Shown: positions 1-9,439, numbered from the stretch's first letter. The stretch: DNA of 41,581 nt from Candidatus Ancillula kalotermitis (GCA_031273495.1 JAISRT010000020.1:1-41581); one strand, 5' to 3'. The notes: a model not told the origin generated them from the sequence alone. Numbers and translations are program-made.

Positions 1-9
1 TTTTGACTC

Positions 10-91
10 TAGGCGAAGCCTATCCGAAAAAATCGATAAACCAGTGTGCTACACTGGTTTAGTAAGAAAACTGTAACGTAGTCACAGTTTT
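10..91. repeat. Three short hairpins downstream of the ruvB unit
   Basis: Three perfect inverted repeats lie close together. Positions 10-22 form a 5-bp stem with a GAA loop, 38-60 a 10-bp stem with a 3-base loop, and 67-91 an 8-bp stem with a 9-base loop. None is followed by a strong T-run, so a classical terminator is not shown. They lie between the small gene ending at 127 and whatever lies left of the window. They could end transcription or be a processed RNA structure. No gene start is seen in 1-126. Confidence 0.5.
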
Positions 92-126
92 AAGTCAAGT
101 GTTGCGCTAGCGATTAGAACTCAGGG

Positions 127-252
127 TCACGATAATTCTTGCTCAAACTCCTTGTAGACGCGTTCGAAAACTGCAATCTGCTCATCGACACCCTTCGACT
201 CAATGCCATCGAGCTCTAGTGCAACACGCTTCTCTAAATCATCATCAGTCAT
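127..252 (-). CDS. Small acidic protein, 41 aa, actinobacterial tlyA-neighbour type
   Basis: This short reading frame starts with ATG at 252, eight bases inside the end of ruvB, and stops at 127. The overlap points to translational coupling with ruvB. The product is acidic and helical with no membrane segment. Its second half ([16 protein letters not shown]) resembles the small conserved proteins that precede tlyA in many actinobacteria, which carry a similar PVxEHVxVFExVHxxL pattern. This similarity is from memory and was not searched. Function is unknown. If right, the next gene beyond the left edge may be tlyA or a neighbour. Confidence 0.6.
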   Translation of the reverse strand: MTDDDLEKRVALELDGIESKGVDEQIAVFERVYKEFEQELS

Positions 253-1225
253 GCTTCTCCCTCCAGTACTTCAATCCCAAATCAGTAATAACCCTGCCCG
301 AAGGTGTCCGCGAAATCAATCCCATTCGGACAAGAAATGGCTCAACCCCAGACTCGATAGTGTCTGGTTCTTCACCCAAGGACGCAGCGAGTGTTGAAAT
401 ACCGACAGGCCCACCGTTAAAGCGATTGACCAGCAAGTCAACAATTCGGCGGTCTAGCGCATCGAGCCCGAAATTATCAATACCGTAGAGTTCAAGTGCA
501 GATTTTGCCGCCCGCAGGTCAACATTGCCGTTTCCGTGGACTTCTGCCCAGTCACGCACACGTTTCAGAATCCTGTTCGCTATCCTGGCAGTGCTCCTTG
601 ACCGCTTGCCAATCTCCTCTGCCGCGTCATGCTCTACGTTGATGCCCAGTATCTTAGAGCTGCGTAGAACGATTTTTGCCAAGTCAGCGGGCTCATAAAA
701 ATCCATCTGCCCGACCCACCCAAATCGGTCGAGAAGTGGCCCTGGAAGAAGTCCTTGACGTGTCGTCGCACCAATTAGCGTAAAGTGCGGAAGTGGAAGT
801 GCAATCGAGGAGGCACCGACACCTTTGCCTACCACAATGTCCACTCTGAAGTCTTCCATACCGATATAGAGCATTTCTTGCGCAGGCTTGCTCATTCGGT
901 GAATTTCATCGATGAACAGCACTTCGCCTTCAGTTAGTGCGGAAAGTATTGATGCCAAGTCCCCTGCGTGGGTGAGTGCTGGCCCCGAAGTGATTTTAAT
1001 CGGCACACCCGTAGTGTTCGCGACAATTTGGGCAAGTGTTGTTTTGCCAAGCCCCGGTGGCCCTGAAAACAGGATATGATCAGGAACACCTTTGCGCAAC
1101 ATAGCGGAGTCGAGTATTAGCGACAACTGCTCCTTTATTTGAGCCTGCCCTATGAACTCCTCAAGATTATTCGGACGCAACGACTCCTCCGAGACTTTTT
1201 CAGCTCGGTCAACTGGAACCTGCAT
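245..1225 (-). CDS. ruvB: Holliday junction branch migration ATPase RuvB
   Basis: The product (326 aa, normal RuvB length) is the hexameric AAA+ motor that, with RuvA, drives branch migration of Holliday junctions in recombinational repair. Visible motifs are Walker [10 protein letters not shown] (residues 55-63), Walker B with DEIH (106-109), sensor GATTR, and the arginine-finger region ending LLDRFG. A C-terminal winged-helix DNA-binding part follows, with [12 protein letters not shown] and a final GRVIT. The usual ruvC-ruvA partners are not upstream; a membrane protein gene is. The gene has its own promoter with -10 TATAAT at 1247-1252 and a leader of roughly 15 bases. The downstream small gene overlaps its stop. 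Confidence 0.97.
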   Translation of the reverse strand: MQVPVDRAEKVSEESLRPNNLEEFIGQAQIKEQLSLILDSAMLRKGVPDHILFSGPPGLGKTTLAQIVANTTGVPIKITSGPALTHAGDLASILSALTEGEVLFIDEIHRMSKPAQEMLYIGMEDFRVDIVVGKGVGASSIALPLPHFTLIGATTRQGLLPGPLLDRFGWVGQMDFYEPADLAKIVLRSSKILGINVEHDAAEEIGKRSRSTARIANRILKRVRDWAEVHGNGNVDLRAAKSALELYGIDNFGLDALDRRIVDLLVNRFNGGPVGISTLAASLGEEPDTIESGVEPFLVRMGLISRTPSGRVITDLGLKYWREKHD

Positions 1226-1246
1226 GGTGATTTCTTCTATACTTCA

Positions 1247-1268
1247 ATTATACCACAACACTGTGTCA
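1247..1268 (-). promoter_or_regulatory. ruvB promoter
   Basis: On the minus strand a perfect TATAAT (1247-1252) with a TG one base upstream lies 21 bases before the ruvB ATG. TGACA sits at 1264-1268, 11 bases upstream of the -10 box. The same TGACA-N11 arrangement recurs at five other promoters in the window. Confidence 0.7.
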
Positions 1269-1281
1269 GAATGGTGCACTC

Positions 1282-3240
1282 TCACTCACCCGCGCGGAAC
1301 CGCTTCCTCTCAAAGTGCTGGACTAGCGCAGTAACCAGTAGTCCTAGTATCAAGAATGTCACGAAATACGCAATGAGCACTAGGGCGTCCTGCCAAACCA
1401 GCATCAAGTTACCGCCGTAGAATGTGTGCCGTAGCGCGTCGACAGCGTAGCCCATAGGCAAAAACTGGTGCAGAACGTGGAAAAATGGTGGCGTCGTCTG
1501 CCAAGGAAAAGTGCCACCCGACGCAGTGAGCTGGAAAATGAGTAGTAACAGACCGAAAAACATACCGACCTCTTTGAGCCCCGCGACCAGTGTGAACAGA
1601 ATCGAACTGTAAGTCAAAGTCATCAGGAGCAGGAACAGGACGGTGATCCCCAGATACGCAGGTGGCATCCCCAACCCGAACCACACCACGAGCAGGAGAA
1701 CAGCCATCTGACAAACACCTATAGTGGCAACCGGTATCCAGCGCGCAAACATTGTCGTAATTATGTCGCGAATATGTCGTAAATGTGGCAGAATTGTTGA
1801 CTTAAACACCCCGCGCGCGACATCCTCCTCGACCTCCACCTCAGTTTGCCAGCTCGACATCAAGTCCTCGCGGCGAAGTGGCTTAACGATCACGAAGAGT
1901 GCGTAGGCACCAATCCAGGACGAAAGCGCAATGAAAAACGGCATCAGGCCCGCAGCATAACCCGACGCCGAAACCGAAGACTCGTTGGTGACTTGAAGCG
2001 GAGACGCCATTATTTTCGCAACACTGCTCGCATCAGAGTCTTTAAAGCTCGGTATAAGTTTTACGCCGTCTTGCAACTTCTGCGCCAACTCACTCGAACC
2101 CGCCTGCAGCTGATCGACACCGTCAACCAGTGCCCCAGTGCCATTTAACAAGTCGTCGAGCCCTGAGGAAAGTTGTTTCGCGCCGTCGTCAAGTTGCGTG
2201 ACACCGCCTAGAAGTTGTCCAGTCGCACCGTTAAGTGTTTTCGCACCGTCCGAGACCTGATTCGCACCACGACTTAACTCATTGATTAGTGCTACATCCT
2301 GATTTGCCTTGGCGTTAAGGTCCTTGAAGTTTGCGTCGACATCCCTCAAAACCCCCTCAAGAATATGTTTCACGTCGGGAAGCAGTGCCGACGAGTTGAT
2401 TGCCTGCGTGAGGTCCGGCTTAATCTGCCGCTCCCAGATGTTGAACACCTCCTGCCCTTTATTCTGCAGACCATTCACCACCCCAGCAACTTGCGCATTC
2501 CCACCGGCAACTTGGCTCGCACCATCACTCAAAGTCTTAGTGCCCGCCTGCATTTGCACCACTGCCGCCTTAAGCTGAGTCAAACCAGTCGAGAGTTGTT
2601 TCGCGCCGTTGTCAAGTTGAGTGACACCGTCTATCAGCGTCGGCAGTTCACCCTTCATCTGGTCCACCCCATCTGCAAGTTCAGTCGCACCGTCCGCCGC
2701 GAGTTGGATGTTGTCGTGGATTTGCGTGTAGCCATTGAGGAGCTCGAGGATTATCTGCTGGACCACAGTTTTCGTGATGATATTGTTCAACTCATTGCCT
2801 AGCGTTGAGGCCGCAGTGTGCACTAAATAACTGTTCGCGTCATTAGTTATGAGCTCGATTTTCGCGCCGTTACCGACATCTACACTGCCGTTTGAAGCAT
2901 TCTTGAGCTTACTTAGGGAGTCCGAAAAGTCAGAGGGGATGAAGATGGCGAAAGAATACTCGTTAACATCTACACCGTCCTTAGCGCTCTGAAGGTCAGT
3001 CACTGTCAGTAGAAAAGGTTCCTCGTCGAGCAGTTGGTCCGCGATCTGTTTACCGTAATCGTCATCCTCACAGACAAGTGCCACTGGGACGTTCTTCATA
3101 TTGCCGTAAGGGTCCTGGTTCGCCCAGAGATACAGCCCTGAATAGAGCGAAGGCACACAAATCAACGCCAGCACCGTCAGAACTAGCATCGGCGTGCGCA
3201 CAAGACTCTTCGCGTTCGAAATCAGGCACTCTATAAACAT
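1282..3240 (-). CDS. YhgE/Pip family ABC-2-type membrane protein
   Basis: This 652-residue protein has the layout of the YhgE/Pip (phage infection protein) family. One N-terminal membrane segment (about 14-34) is followed by a long outside part and a C-terminal block of about five membrane segments (about 430-640) typical of ABC-2 permeases. Residues about 160-395 are built from repeated units of the form GVxQLxxGAxQLxxGLxxL, predicted to form long helical rods. Family members are tied to phage DNA entry in lactococci and to export or secretion roles elsewhere; the substrate here is unknown. The -10 box at 3249-3254 lies only eight bases before the ATG, so the mRNA is nearly or fully leaderless. 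Confidence 0.9.
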   Translation of the reverse strand: MFIECLISNAKSLVRTPMLVLTVLALICVPSLYSGLYLWANQDPYGNMKNVPVALVCEDDDYGKQIADQLLDEEPFLLTVTDLQSAKDGVDVNEYSFAIFIPSDFSDSLSKLKNASNGSVDVGNGAKIELITNDANSYLVHTAASTLGNELNNIITKTVVQQIILELLNGYTQIHDNIQLAADGATELADGVDQMKGELPTLIDGVTQLDNGAKQLSTGLTQLKAAVVQMQAGTKTLSDGASQVAGGNAQVAGVVNGLQNKGQEVFNIWERQIKPDLTQAINSSALLPDVKHILEGVLRDVDANFKDLNAKANQDVALINELSRGANQVSDGAKTLNGATGQLLGGVTQLDDGAKQLSSGLDDLLNGTGALVDGVDQLQAGSSELAQKLQDGVKLIPSFKDSDASSVAKIMASPLQVTNESSVSASGYAAGLMPFFIALSSWIGAYALFVIVKPLRREDLMSSWQTEVEVEEDVARGVFKSTILPHLRHIRDIITTMFARWIPVATIGVCQMAVLLLVVWFGLGMPPAYLGITVLFLLLMTLTYSSILFTLVAGLKEVGMFFGLLLLIFQLTASGGTFPWQTTPPFFHVLHQFLPMGYAVDALRHTFYGGNLMLVWQDALVLIAYFVTFLILGLLVTALVQHFERKRFRAGE

Positions 3241-3248
3241 ACACTATT

Positions 3249-3284
3249 AGTATAGCACGGACAGTGGTAACATTGTGCTATACT
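3249..3284. promoter_or_regulatory. Divergent promoters for the YhgE/Pip and GH13 genes
   Basis: Two facing extended -10 boxes share one 95-base gap. On the minus strand GTGCTATACT has its TATACT at 3249-3254, eight bases before the YhgE start. On the plus strand GTGCTATACT has its TATACT at 3279-3284, giving the GH13 gene a leader of about 45 bases that contains the ribosome site GAGAGGTG. The -35 boxes are weak. Confidence 0.75.
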
Positions 3285-3335
3285 TGGCATAGGTTGATAT
3301 GGCAATAGGTCAGGATTTGAGAGGTGTAGACGCGA

Positions 3336-4535
3336 ATGAATAATGTAAACAGAATATTTTACCAGTTCTTCTCACTAAACTATACTGTTGGCGAGCTTCG
3401 TGCATGGGGCGATTTTCTTGAGTTTATGGGCTACAATTCAGTATATTTGACACCAATTTTCAAGTCGACGGACCATTCGTATGACACTGAGGATTTTCGC
3501 CAAGTGGACCCGCGGATTGGGACGAACTCAGAGTTTAAGCAGCTGGTGGCAGAGTTTCGCTCACGGGGTATCAGCACAGTAATCGACGGTGTTTTTAACC
3601 ATGTCGGGCGTAATTTCTGGGCATTTACGGATGTGCAGCAAAATGGGCGCAATTCGAAGTATTGGGAGTGGTTCAAGGATTTAAGGATGGCGAGTGAGGT
3701 TAGTGATGACACTTGTCGCTCGAAGCAGTATTTCCCCGATGATACGGTGGACTATGAGGGCTGGGAGGGCAATTTTGATTTAGTGCTCTTGAACCATGAA
3801 TGCGAGGACTTAGTGCAGTATTTGATGGAGTGCGCGCGGTTCTGGATTGATGAGTTCGAAATTGGTGGGATACGGCTTGACGTGGCATATTCTTTGCCGT
3901 CGGATTTCGTGCGAAGTCTCCGCGACACAGTGGGACCAGATTTTTATCTACTCGGCGAGCAAATTCACGGCGATTACAAACGTCTACTTGAAGCTGGCCT
4001 CGACTCGGTGACCGATTATAACCTCTACAAAGCGCTCTGGTCATCTGTGCTTGACGACAACCTTTTCGAGGCTAATTGGACACTTGAAAAACATCAGGAG
4101 GAGTATGACGGGCGTCGGCTCTTGACATTTGTTGACAATCATGACACTGATCGCGTGGCGTCGCGCTACACTGCTGACGACGGGGTGCTGAATTTGGACA
4201 AGTTGAAAAAAGTGTACGAACTGTTGTTTCTAGTGCCGGGTGACCCTTCAATTTTCTACGGTTCGGAATTCGCATTAGAGGATAAGTGTATGCGGTCAAT
4301 AAGGGAGGACGGTGCGCCTGATGCTGACAAATTTATTCGTGCGAAAATCAGCGTGCCACGTCCAGAGCAGTTCTCAAACGAACTTTCTGAGCATATAAGG
4401 TCGCTAATCAAGACGAAGAAGGAGACCCCTGCGCTTTGGGGGTGGGACTATACGAAGCTCGAAGTTCAAAACCAGTATTTGAAGTTCGCGCGCGGCGGAG
4501 AAATATTTGAGTTCAATCTTGCTTCTCGAGGCTAA
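3336..4535 (+). CDS. Cytoplasmic GH13 (alpha-amylase family) glycosidase
   Basis: The product (399 aa) is a GH13 enzyme acting on alpha-glucosidic bonds, probably of maltodextrin or glycogen fragments inside the cell, since no signal peptide is present. All four conserved regions are seen: DGVFNH (84-89), GIRLD with nucleophile Asp182, the acid/base Glu208 in LLGEQ, and VDNHD with Asp270. It is short for the family, with only a reduced C-terminal beta domain. GAGAGGTG lies just upstream of the ATG. It is divergent from the YhgE gene and followed by the sirtuin gene after 88 bases. Exact substrate cannot be told from sequence; maltodextrin glucosidase or alpha-amylase are both possible. Confidence 0.9.
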   Translation: MNNVNRIFYQFFSLNYTVGELRAWGDFLEFMGYNSVYLTPIFKSTDHSYDTEDFRQVDPRIGTNSEFKQLVAEFRSRGISTVIDGVFNHVGRNFWAFTDVQQNGRNSKYWEWFKDLRMASEVSDDTCRSKQYFPDDTVDYEGWEGNFDLVLLNHECEDLVQYLMECARFWIDEFEIGGIRLDVAYSLPSDFVRSLRDTVGPDFYLLGEQIHGDYKRLLEAGLDSVTDYNLYKALWSSVLDDNLFEANWTLEKHQEEYDGRRLLTFVDNHDTDRVASRYTADDGVLNLDKLKKVYELLFLVPGDPSIFYGSEFALEDKCMRSIREDGAPDADKFIRAKISVPRPEQFSNELSEHIRSLIKTKKETPALWGWDYTKLEVQNQYLKFARGGEIFEFNLASRG

Positions 4536-4589
4536 CCCCGATGATCCTCCTTTCGACGCGGCAACCGATATAATGTGACGGTGAAATAC

Positions 4590-4617
4590 TTAACACATCT
4601 CATTTATGGTCTATACT
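4590..4617 (+). promoter_or_regulatory. Leaderless promoter of the sirtuin gene
   Basis: TTAACA (4590-4595), a 16-base spacer and TATACT (4612-4617) are followed by six bases and then ATG at 4624. Transcription would begin at or next to the A of the ATG. A second TATAAT at 4569-4574 could act as an alternative. Confidence 0.75.
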
Positions 4618-4623
4618 GATACC

Positions 4624-5418
4624 ATGAGCACGAAAGTTGATGAACTGCAAAACATACTCGCGCGTTCGAAGAGGACCGTATTTTTCGGTGGCGCTGGCGT
4701 GTCGACTGAGAGTGGGCTCAAGGACTTCCGTAGCGTCGATGGGCTGTATAACGAGAAATACGCATTTGCACCAGAAGTGATCTTATCGAACACATTTTTC
4801 AGGACCAAGACTAAGGAGTTCTTTGAGTTCTACCGAGACAAAATGATACTGACCACTGCGCAACCGAACCCGACACATCTGTATCTCGCGCGGAACCAGA
4901 TACCAGTGATAACGCAAAATATTGACGGACTGCACTCACTCGCGGTGGCGCATGTCAAAGGTGCTGAAGTGAATTACGGCACTCCAGTCGATGACACTAT
5001 CTACGAGCTGCACGGGTCAATACACCGTAACTACTGCACGAAATGCCACAAGTTCTACCCATTGAGCAAGATTATCGAGTCCGCAGGTGAGACGGACGGT
5101 ATTCCGCGGTGCACAAGACTTGTTGATGCGGACGGTGAAATACAGCAGAGGAAATGTAACGCAGTTGTCAAGCCAGACGTGGTGTTATATGAAGAGACGT
5201 TGCATCAGGAGGTGTGGGGTGCTGCAGAGCAGGCGCTGTCACAGGCGGACACTTTAATAGTCGGAGGCACTTCGCTGACTGTTTACCCTGCCGCCAGTCT
5301 TGTGAGTATGTTCAGAGGCGGCACACTAGTGTTGATAAACCGCGACGAAACCGCATTCACTAGTGTTGCGGACCTCGTAATCAGTGAGCCGATAGGTCAA
5401 GTCTTCGCAGGGCTTTAG
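4624..5418 (+). CDS. Sir2-family NAD-dependent protein deacylase
   Basis: The product (264 aa) removes acyl groups from protein lysines using NAD. It shows the NAD-binding GAGVSTESG (23-31), TQNIDGLH around 97-104 and the catalytic His130 in ELHGS. A four-cysteine zinc site (Cys138, Cys141, Cys163, Cys178) and the late NAD-binding motif GGTSLTVYPA follow. The longer start at 4606 was rejected because its ATG lies upstream of and inside the -10 box; the ATG at 4624 sits exactly six bases after TATACT. Normal bacterial sirtuin length. No obvious partner gene is nearby. Whether it is a deacetylase or desuccinylase cannot be decided here. Confidence 0.95.
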   Translation: MSTKVDELQNILARSKRTVFFGGAGVSTESGLKDFRSVDGLYNEKYAFAPEVILSNTFFRTKTKEFFEFYRDKMILTTAQPNPTHLYLARNQIPVITQNIDGLHSLAVAHVKGAEVNYGTPVDDTIYELHGSIHRNYCTKCHKFYPLSKIIESAGETDGIPRCTRLVDADGEIQQRKCNAVVKPDVVLYEETLHQEVWGAAEQALSQADTLIVGGTSLTVYPAASLVSMFRGGTLVLINRDETAFTSVADLVISEPIGQVFAGL

Positions 5419-5461
5419 AACACACCACACCCTCACGCGACGCAGGTCTCCGTCCCGTGTC

Positions 5462-5640
5462 ATTCTTGGATGGCTGCTGTCATTCTTGGGTGTTGCTGTC
5501 ATTCTTGGGCTTGTCCCGAGAATCCACGTGAGCGGTGTGTTCAATGGACCCTCGGCATAAAGCCAAGGGTGACAGAGTGGGAGCCAAGGGTGACAGAGTG
5601 GGAGGCTAGGGTGACAGGGTGGGAGCCTAGGGTGATGGAC
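5462..5640. repeat. Palindromic plus 21-base tandem repeats
   Basis: The gap between the sirtuin and EccC genes (5419-5687) is repeat-filled. A unit beginning GTCATTCTTGG occurs three times in tandem from about 5460; the last copy reads on into GGGCTTGTCCCGAGAATCC (to about 5525). It faces an inverted partner GGCATAAAGCCAAGGGTGAC at 5554-5573, so the two can pair. From 5562 a 21-base unit (CCAAGGGTGACAGAGTGGGA core) repeats three times, at 5562-5582, 5583-5603 and 5604-5624, with a fourth partial copy to 5640. Related sequences occur at 9500-9682, 21671-21842 and at the right edge. Confidence 0.85.
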
Positions 5641-5687
5641 ACGAACACTAGCGTGCACTCAGGGCTGAATGTCAATACCCCTGCGTC

Positions 5688-8600
5688 TTAAAACTGCACC
5701 CCGACTGCGCATTCACTTGAAATTATATACCCCCTGCTGTCGCCCTTCTCAATATACTTAAGCTGCGGGATGTCCTCGGATGTCCACTTACCCACCTGCG
5801 CGGGGTCTAGGCTGAGGCACACTATCAAGTCGCATTTCTTAATCTTCGTCTGCGCATTCCAGTCCCCAGACGCCGAGTCATCGATAACGAACACTCCACT
5901 TTCTCCTAAGTCCTCAAGGTTAGATGAGCCGATGTCCCTGACTGCGACCTCACGCATTGACCCCGCCTGGAGAACCCCTTTAAGCACATTCGCAGCCCGC
6001 TTCCTGTCAGCGCGCTTACCTCCAAGTACGCAAACCGCAAGCGCACTGAAATCCGAAATGTGCAGAGTGGACGCTATGTCTAATTCGGAGAGGTCATCAA
6101 TTCTAATTACTGACTGGTGTGGGTCCGCAACTCGCGAAGCCTCCTCTAGTGACTTAATTTGCCGTCTATTCTTGTGCTTGAGTGGCACATCTTCTGGCAG
6201 GGAAATCTGTAACTCTTGCGCATTGAAGATACCGCGCCCCGGAACGAAGCTAAGTGGCACATTCTTCTGATTAATGCCTAGAAACGCGTATTCATTCTCG
6301 TTACTCATCTCTAACACAATTCTCTGCTCGAAGAATGACAGCCAATTATTATAGACCCCACCCGAGCGTGCAACAGTAGCGGCAAGTACTACACCAAGCC
6401 CCGCAGAGTTCGCGAGAATCTGGTTGAACATGCTCAGAATTTGGGTCCCCGCCGGCTTCTCGAACTCATCGCGAAAAATGTCAATCCGGTCGATAACTAA
6501 AGTGCACTTTACCCCGTCCTCAAGAATTGCGCGAAAAAGTCTCCAAATGCGCTCGTAATCGTTAATGTCGACAATCTGAAAGGCATCCTGAATACAGGGC
6601 AGATACTTTGTGCGACTACAGTCAATAATGAACACATCCGTCCCCCTAATAGTCCCCACATTGTCGAGCAGTGCCCACTCCAGCAGCATACTTTCGAGTG
6701 CAACAGTCTTGCCAGCGCCCGTTTTCCCGAAGACAATAGTATTTTTGCGGCAGATGTTCAACTCAACCTGCTCCTGTTTCGCTGGTAGGTCTAATATAGC
6801 AAAATGTGGGCGCGACGTCTCGAACAGGTAGACGTCTTTCAGTGGCTCGAGCCACGGTCGCCGTAAAGCGCTGATATTGTTTTTGCTCGCCGCGCGATTA
6901 CACTCCTCAACCAGTATGCTCAAGAATGTCGATTTAGCATCCCTCAACTCGGTGCCAGGCTTCACCACACTGTTTTCCCGCTGGTTCAGCTGTATTTTGG
7001 TCAGTTCACCCAGTTCGAATTCGTACACCTCAACATCACTTTTCACCTCTCCAACTTCGTAACCCACGTAAGCGGCTTGCATTTCTACGGGGGTCTCGGT
7101 ATCATGTTTTATGAACAACCTGCCAGGGGTCCCACGCTTAATTCCCGCGGCGTCCTTACTGCCGATAATGTCATTTGATTCGTTCTCGTCAGCAACCCGC
7201 AGCGCAATGCGTAGATTAGTGTTAGCCTTCAAATTGTCCTTAATCACCCCGCTGGGACGCTGTGTAGCCATTATCAAGTGCACACCCAGACTTCTTCCCC
7301 GCGCCGCAATGTCTACAATTTGGTCGACGAATTCGGGCATCTCCTTCGCCAGCGCAGCAAACTCATCAACAACAATCAACAAATTCGCTAGTATTGCGCC
7401 CTCTTTCTCTTCAAGCTCTACAATGTCTTTTGCGTGATACTTACCCAATACACCTTCACGAAACTCCAACTCCGCCTTCAACGACACCAGCACTCTGCTA
7501 GTCAAATGCTCGTCAAGGTCAGTGATCATCCCTACTGTGTGCGTCAAAGTCGAACACTTCCCGAACGCAGCGCCACCTTTATAATCAACCAGCAGGAAGT
7601 TCAAGTTCTCTGGCGAACAGTTCAACGCTAGTGAGGCTATCCACGTCTGCAGAAACTCCGACTTGCCTGCACCGGTAGTCCCACCGACCAGCGTGTGTGG
7701 CCCATTTTTGCGCAAGTCAATCTCCACAACATCATTCGCACTCATCCCGACTTCGGCACTCAACTTCACTCCAGTGCCCGTATCAGTATTTGCCCATCTC
7801 GTACATATTTCTGCCCCCAGAAGTTCAGCGTCTAAATGCAGTAGATCCCCTAAGCTAATATACTTCGGAATGTTCTGGTCATTTTCGGGCACAAGACTCA
7901 AATCCCTCTTCGCGCAAACTTTTCTGCTATAATTGAGACACGACGTCTTGTCAGCCTCTGCGCACCTGGAATACTGGTGCTTAATATTTTTTTGCCGGTC
8001 GAAAAGCACATTGCTCTGTAGATTCACTACTTGCCGAACATTAAACGGTATCGTCGACGCATCCCCTGCGAGAAAAATGAAATGCAGCTTGAGCTTCGCC
8101 CCGTCCGCCATTAACTTCTCGATAATGTGCCAGTGAGTGTCAATGATGTTCTCGACAATAATAAGGAGCACCTTCTCTTGCCGTAGTTCTGCATCACTCA
8201 ACTTACTGCGCTCCGAAATCAGTTCCACTAGCGTTTGCAACACACCCAGGAACGACTTCTGCGAGCGTGAACACAGCTTAGTGTCGACATTCTGCACCCA
8301 TTTGAGCCACGCCAACTCGGGATTACTGCCCAGGCTAAGCACACCAATAGTCAAGTCATTCGGGGAGTAAAGAGTCACTAACTCAAGCAGGAAACCTTGC
8401 AGGCGACGCAACGCAAGCGGTGAGTCAACAATCAGTCCGACACCGCGCGTCAAGTCAACTAGTAGAGGCACATTCTGCAGCGTAAGCGGGGTATCATCGA
8501 GCATAACTGACGAGTCGATGTCTGCCACGCCAACTCTAACTTGCAGGAAATCGGGGTCCGACGAGTGCTTCTGCCATAGGTGAACTTGGTCAAAATCAGG

Positions 8601-9251
8601 GTTCCGACACCGTAGGACATCCTCTTCACGGTCGCGCAAACACTCCGCTTTATATCTGACTTCTTTGCACTTTTTCGCGTATTCTTTCTCTTTGCGCTTT
8701 GCCTCCCGTTTGAACTCACGCCGGGACGAAACTGTTGACGAAATCATCAGCAGTGGAGACATCAGCATAAACATAGCAGTCATAGGGTTCGGCATCATGA
8801 AATAAAACATCGCGCCCATCATCATCGGCAGCAACACATTCATTAGCGGCAACTTCGGTTTCTTGTCGTCTTTCGGCTTCTGCGGCATCTTGAACTTTTT
8901 CCCCTCAAGCAAAGGTGGTAGCACCGCGCATCGGTTATAGAACTGAATCTGCTTGTTCTTCGCGCTAGAGTCCACTTCGAGAAATTTGTCCGAACCGACC
9001 TCAACGACCTCAACAACACTGCCGTCATATATATGTGCTTGCCGTAGCATTAAGTCTGGCGCTAGACTTTTAGTGCCGCTCTCAGTTAGAACCGCGATAC
9101 TGAGTTTTCGCTCATTTGTAGTATCACTAGGCAGTAGAACCTTCGCGAGCTCGGAAACCTGCAAAGTGGGCTCGGACTCGACAATAATATCTCTAGTGCT
9201 CGCGCGGGCATTCGAGGGTCCCCGCACGACAAGTGTAAGTTTAAGTTGCAT
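5688..9251 (-). CDS. EccC/EssC-like FtsK/SpoIIIE family secretion ATPase
   Basis: The 1187-residue protein has the order seen in type VII secretion motor proteins. A small N-terminal domain (1-110) is followed by two close methionine-rich membrane segments (about 136-172), a charged helix, and a domain without P-loop (about 200-480). ATPase domain 1 has Walker A GGTTGAGKS (523-531) and Walker B LLIVVDE (624-630). ATPase domain 2 has Walker A GKTGAGKT (842-849) and a weak Walker B (VIDRID, about 919). The last domain (about 1050-1187) has no intact P-loop. No WXG100 substrate or other Ecc gene lies nearby. A -10 TAGACT six bases before the ATG suggests leaderless transcription. A role in DNA translocation is possible, but the double P-loop layout favours EccC. 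Confidence 0.9.
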   Translation of the reverse strand: MQLKLTLVVRGPSNARASTRDIIVESEPTLQVSELAKVLLPSDTTNERKLSIAVLTESGTKSLAPDLMLRQAHIYDGSVVEVVEVGSDKFLEVDSSAKNKQIQFYNRCAVLPPLLEGKKFKMPQKPKDDKKPKLPLMNVLLPMMMGAMFYFMMPNPMTAMFMLMSPLLMISSTVSSRREFKREAKRKEKEYAKKCKEVRYKAECLRDREEDVLRCRNPDFDQVHLWQKHSSDPDFLQVRVGVADIDSSVMLDDTPLTLQNVPLLVDLTRGVGLIVDSPLALRRLQGFLLELVTLYSPNDLTIGVLSLGSNPELAWLKWVQNVDTKLCSRSQKSFLGVLQTLVELISERSKLSDAELRQEKVLLIIVENIIDTHWHIIEKLMADGAKLKLHFIFLAGDASTIPFNVRQVVNLQSNVLFDRQKNIKHQYSRCAEADKTSCLNYSRKVCAKRDLSLVPENDQNIPKYISLGDLLHLDAELLGAEICTRWANTDTGTGVKLSAEVGMSANDVVEIDLRKNGPHTLVGGTTGAGKSEFLQTWIASLALNCSPENLNFLLVDYKGGAAFGKCSTLTHTVGMITDLDEHLTSRVLVSLKAELEFREGVLGKYHAKDIVELEEKEGAILANLLIVVDEFAALAKEMPEFVDQIVDIAARGRSLGVHLIMATQRPSGVIKDNLKANTNLRIALRVADENESNDIIGSKDAAGIKRGTPGRLFIKHDTETPVEMQAAYVGYEVGEVKSDVEVYEFELGELTKIQLNQRENSVVKPGTELRDAKSTFLSILVEECNRAASKNNISALRRPWLEPLKDVYLFETSRPHFAILDLPAKQEQVELNICRKNTIVFGKTGAGKTVALESMLLEWALLDNVGTIRGTDVFIIDCSRTKYLPCIQDAFQIVDINDYERIWRLFRAILEDGVKCTLVIDRIDIFRDEFEKPAGTQILSMFNQILANSAGLGVVLAATVARSGGVYNNWLSFFEQRIVLEMSNENEYAFLGINQKNVPLSFVPGRGIFNAQELQISLPEDVPLKHKNRRQIKSLEEASRVADPHQSVIRIDDLSELDIASTLHISDFSALAVCVLGGKRADRKRAANVLKGVLQAGSMREVAVRDIGSSNLEDLGESGVFVIDDSASGDWNAQTKIKKCDLIVCLSLDPAQVGKWTSEDIPQLKYIEKGDSRGYIISSECAVGVQF

Positions 9252-9257
9252 AACACT

Positions 9258-9263
9258 AGTCTA
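9258..9263 (-). promoter_or_regulatory. Leaderless -10 box of the EccC-like gene
   Basis: TAGACT on the minus strand is followed by AGTGTT and then ATG at 9251, the same six-base spacing seen at other starts. No convincing -35 box is visible. Confidence 0.5.
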
Positions 9264-9299
9264 CTAGAAACGCAGTGCTTCCCCACATCACCGTCACCT

Positions 9300-9317
9300 G
9301 CGGTTAATAAGTGCCAA
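9300..9317. repeat. GGTTAATAAGTGCCA motif, copy 1
   Basis: GCGGTTAATAAGTGCCAA occurs here and again, identical over 18 bases, at 9440-9457. GGTTAATAAGTGCCA recurs at 22375-22389 and GTTAATAAGT at 22414-22423. All copies are on the same strand and all lie in gaps between genes. It could be a protein-binding site or a fragment of a larger dispersed element. Confidence 0.6.
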
Positions 9318-9439
9318 GTTTAGGGTTATAGTGCGTTATATGTTATTTTTTTTGACTATTCCATTAAGGGGCCACGGCCCCCCACCACCCGTGGGCATTA
9401 TAGCGTAAAATACTGGTAGAAGCGCGCGGAAAGTGCGCC

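Noticed and set aside
3336-4535. GH13 gene as a C-terminally broken gene
   Set aside because: It is short, but all catalytic regions and a small beta domain are present and the stop is clean, so it can be a normal short member.
5562-5640. Possible CRISPR array
   Set aside because: The 21-base units are directly adjacent with no spacers, and no cas gene is near.
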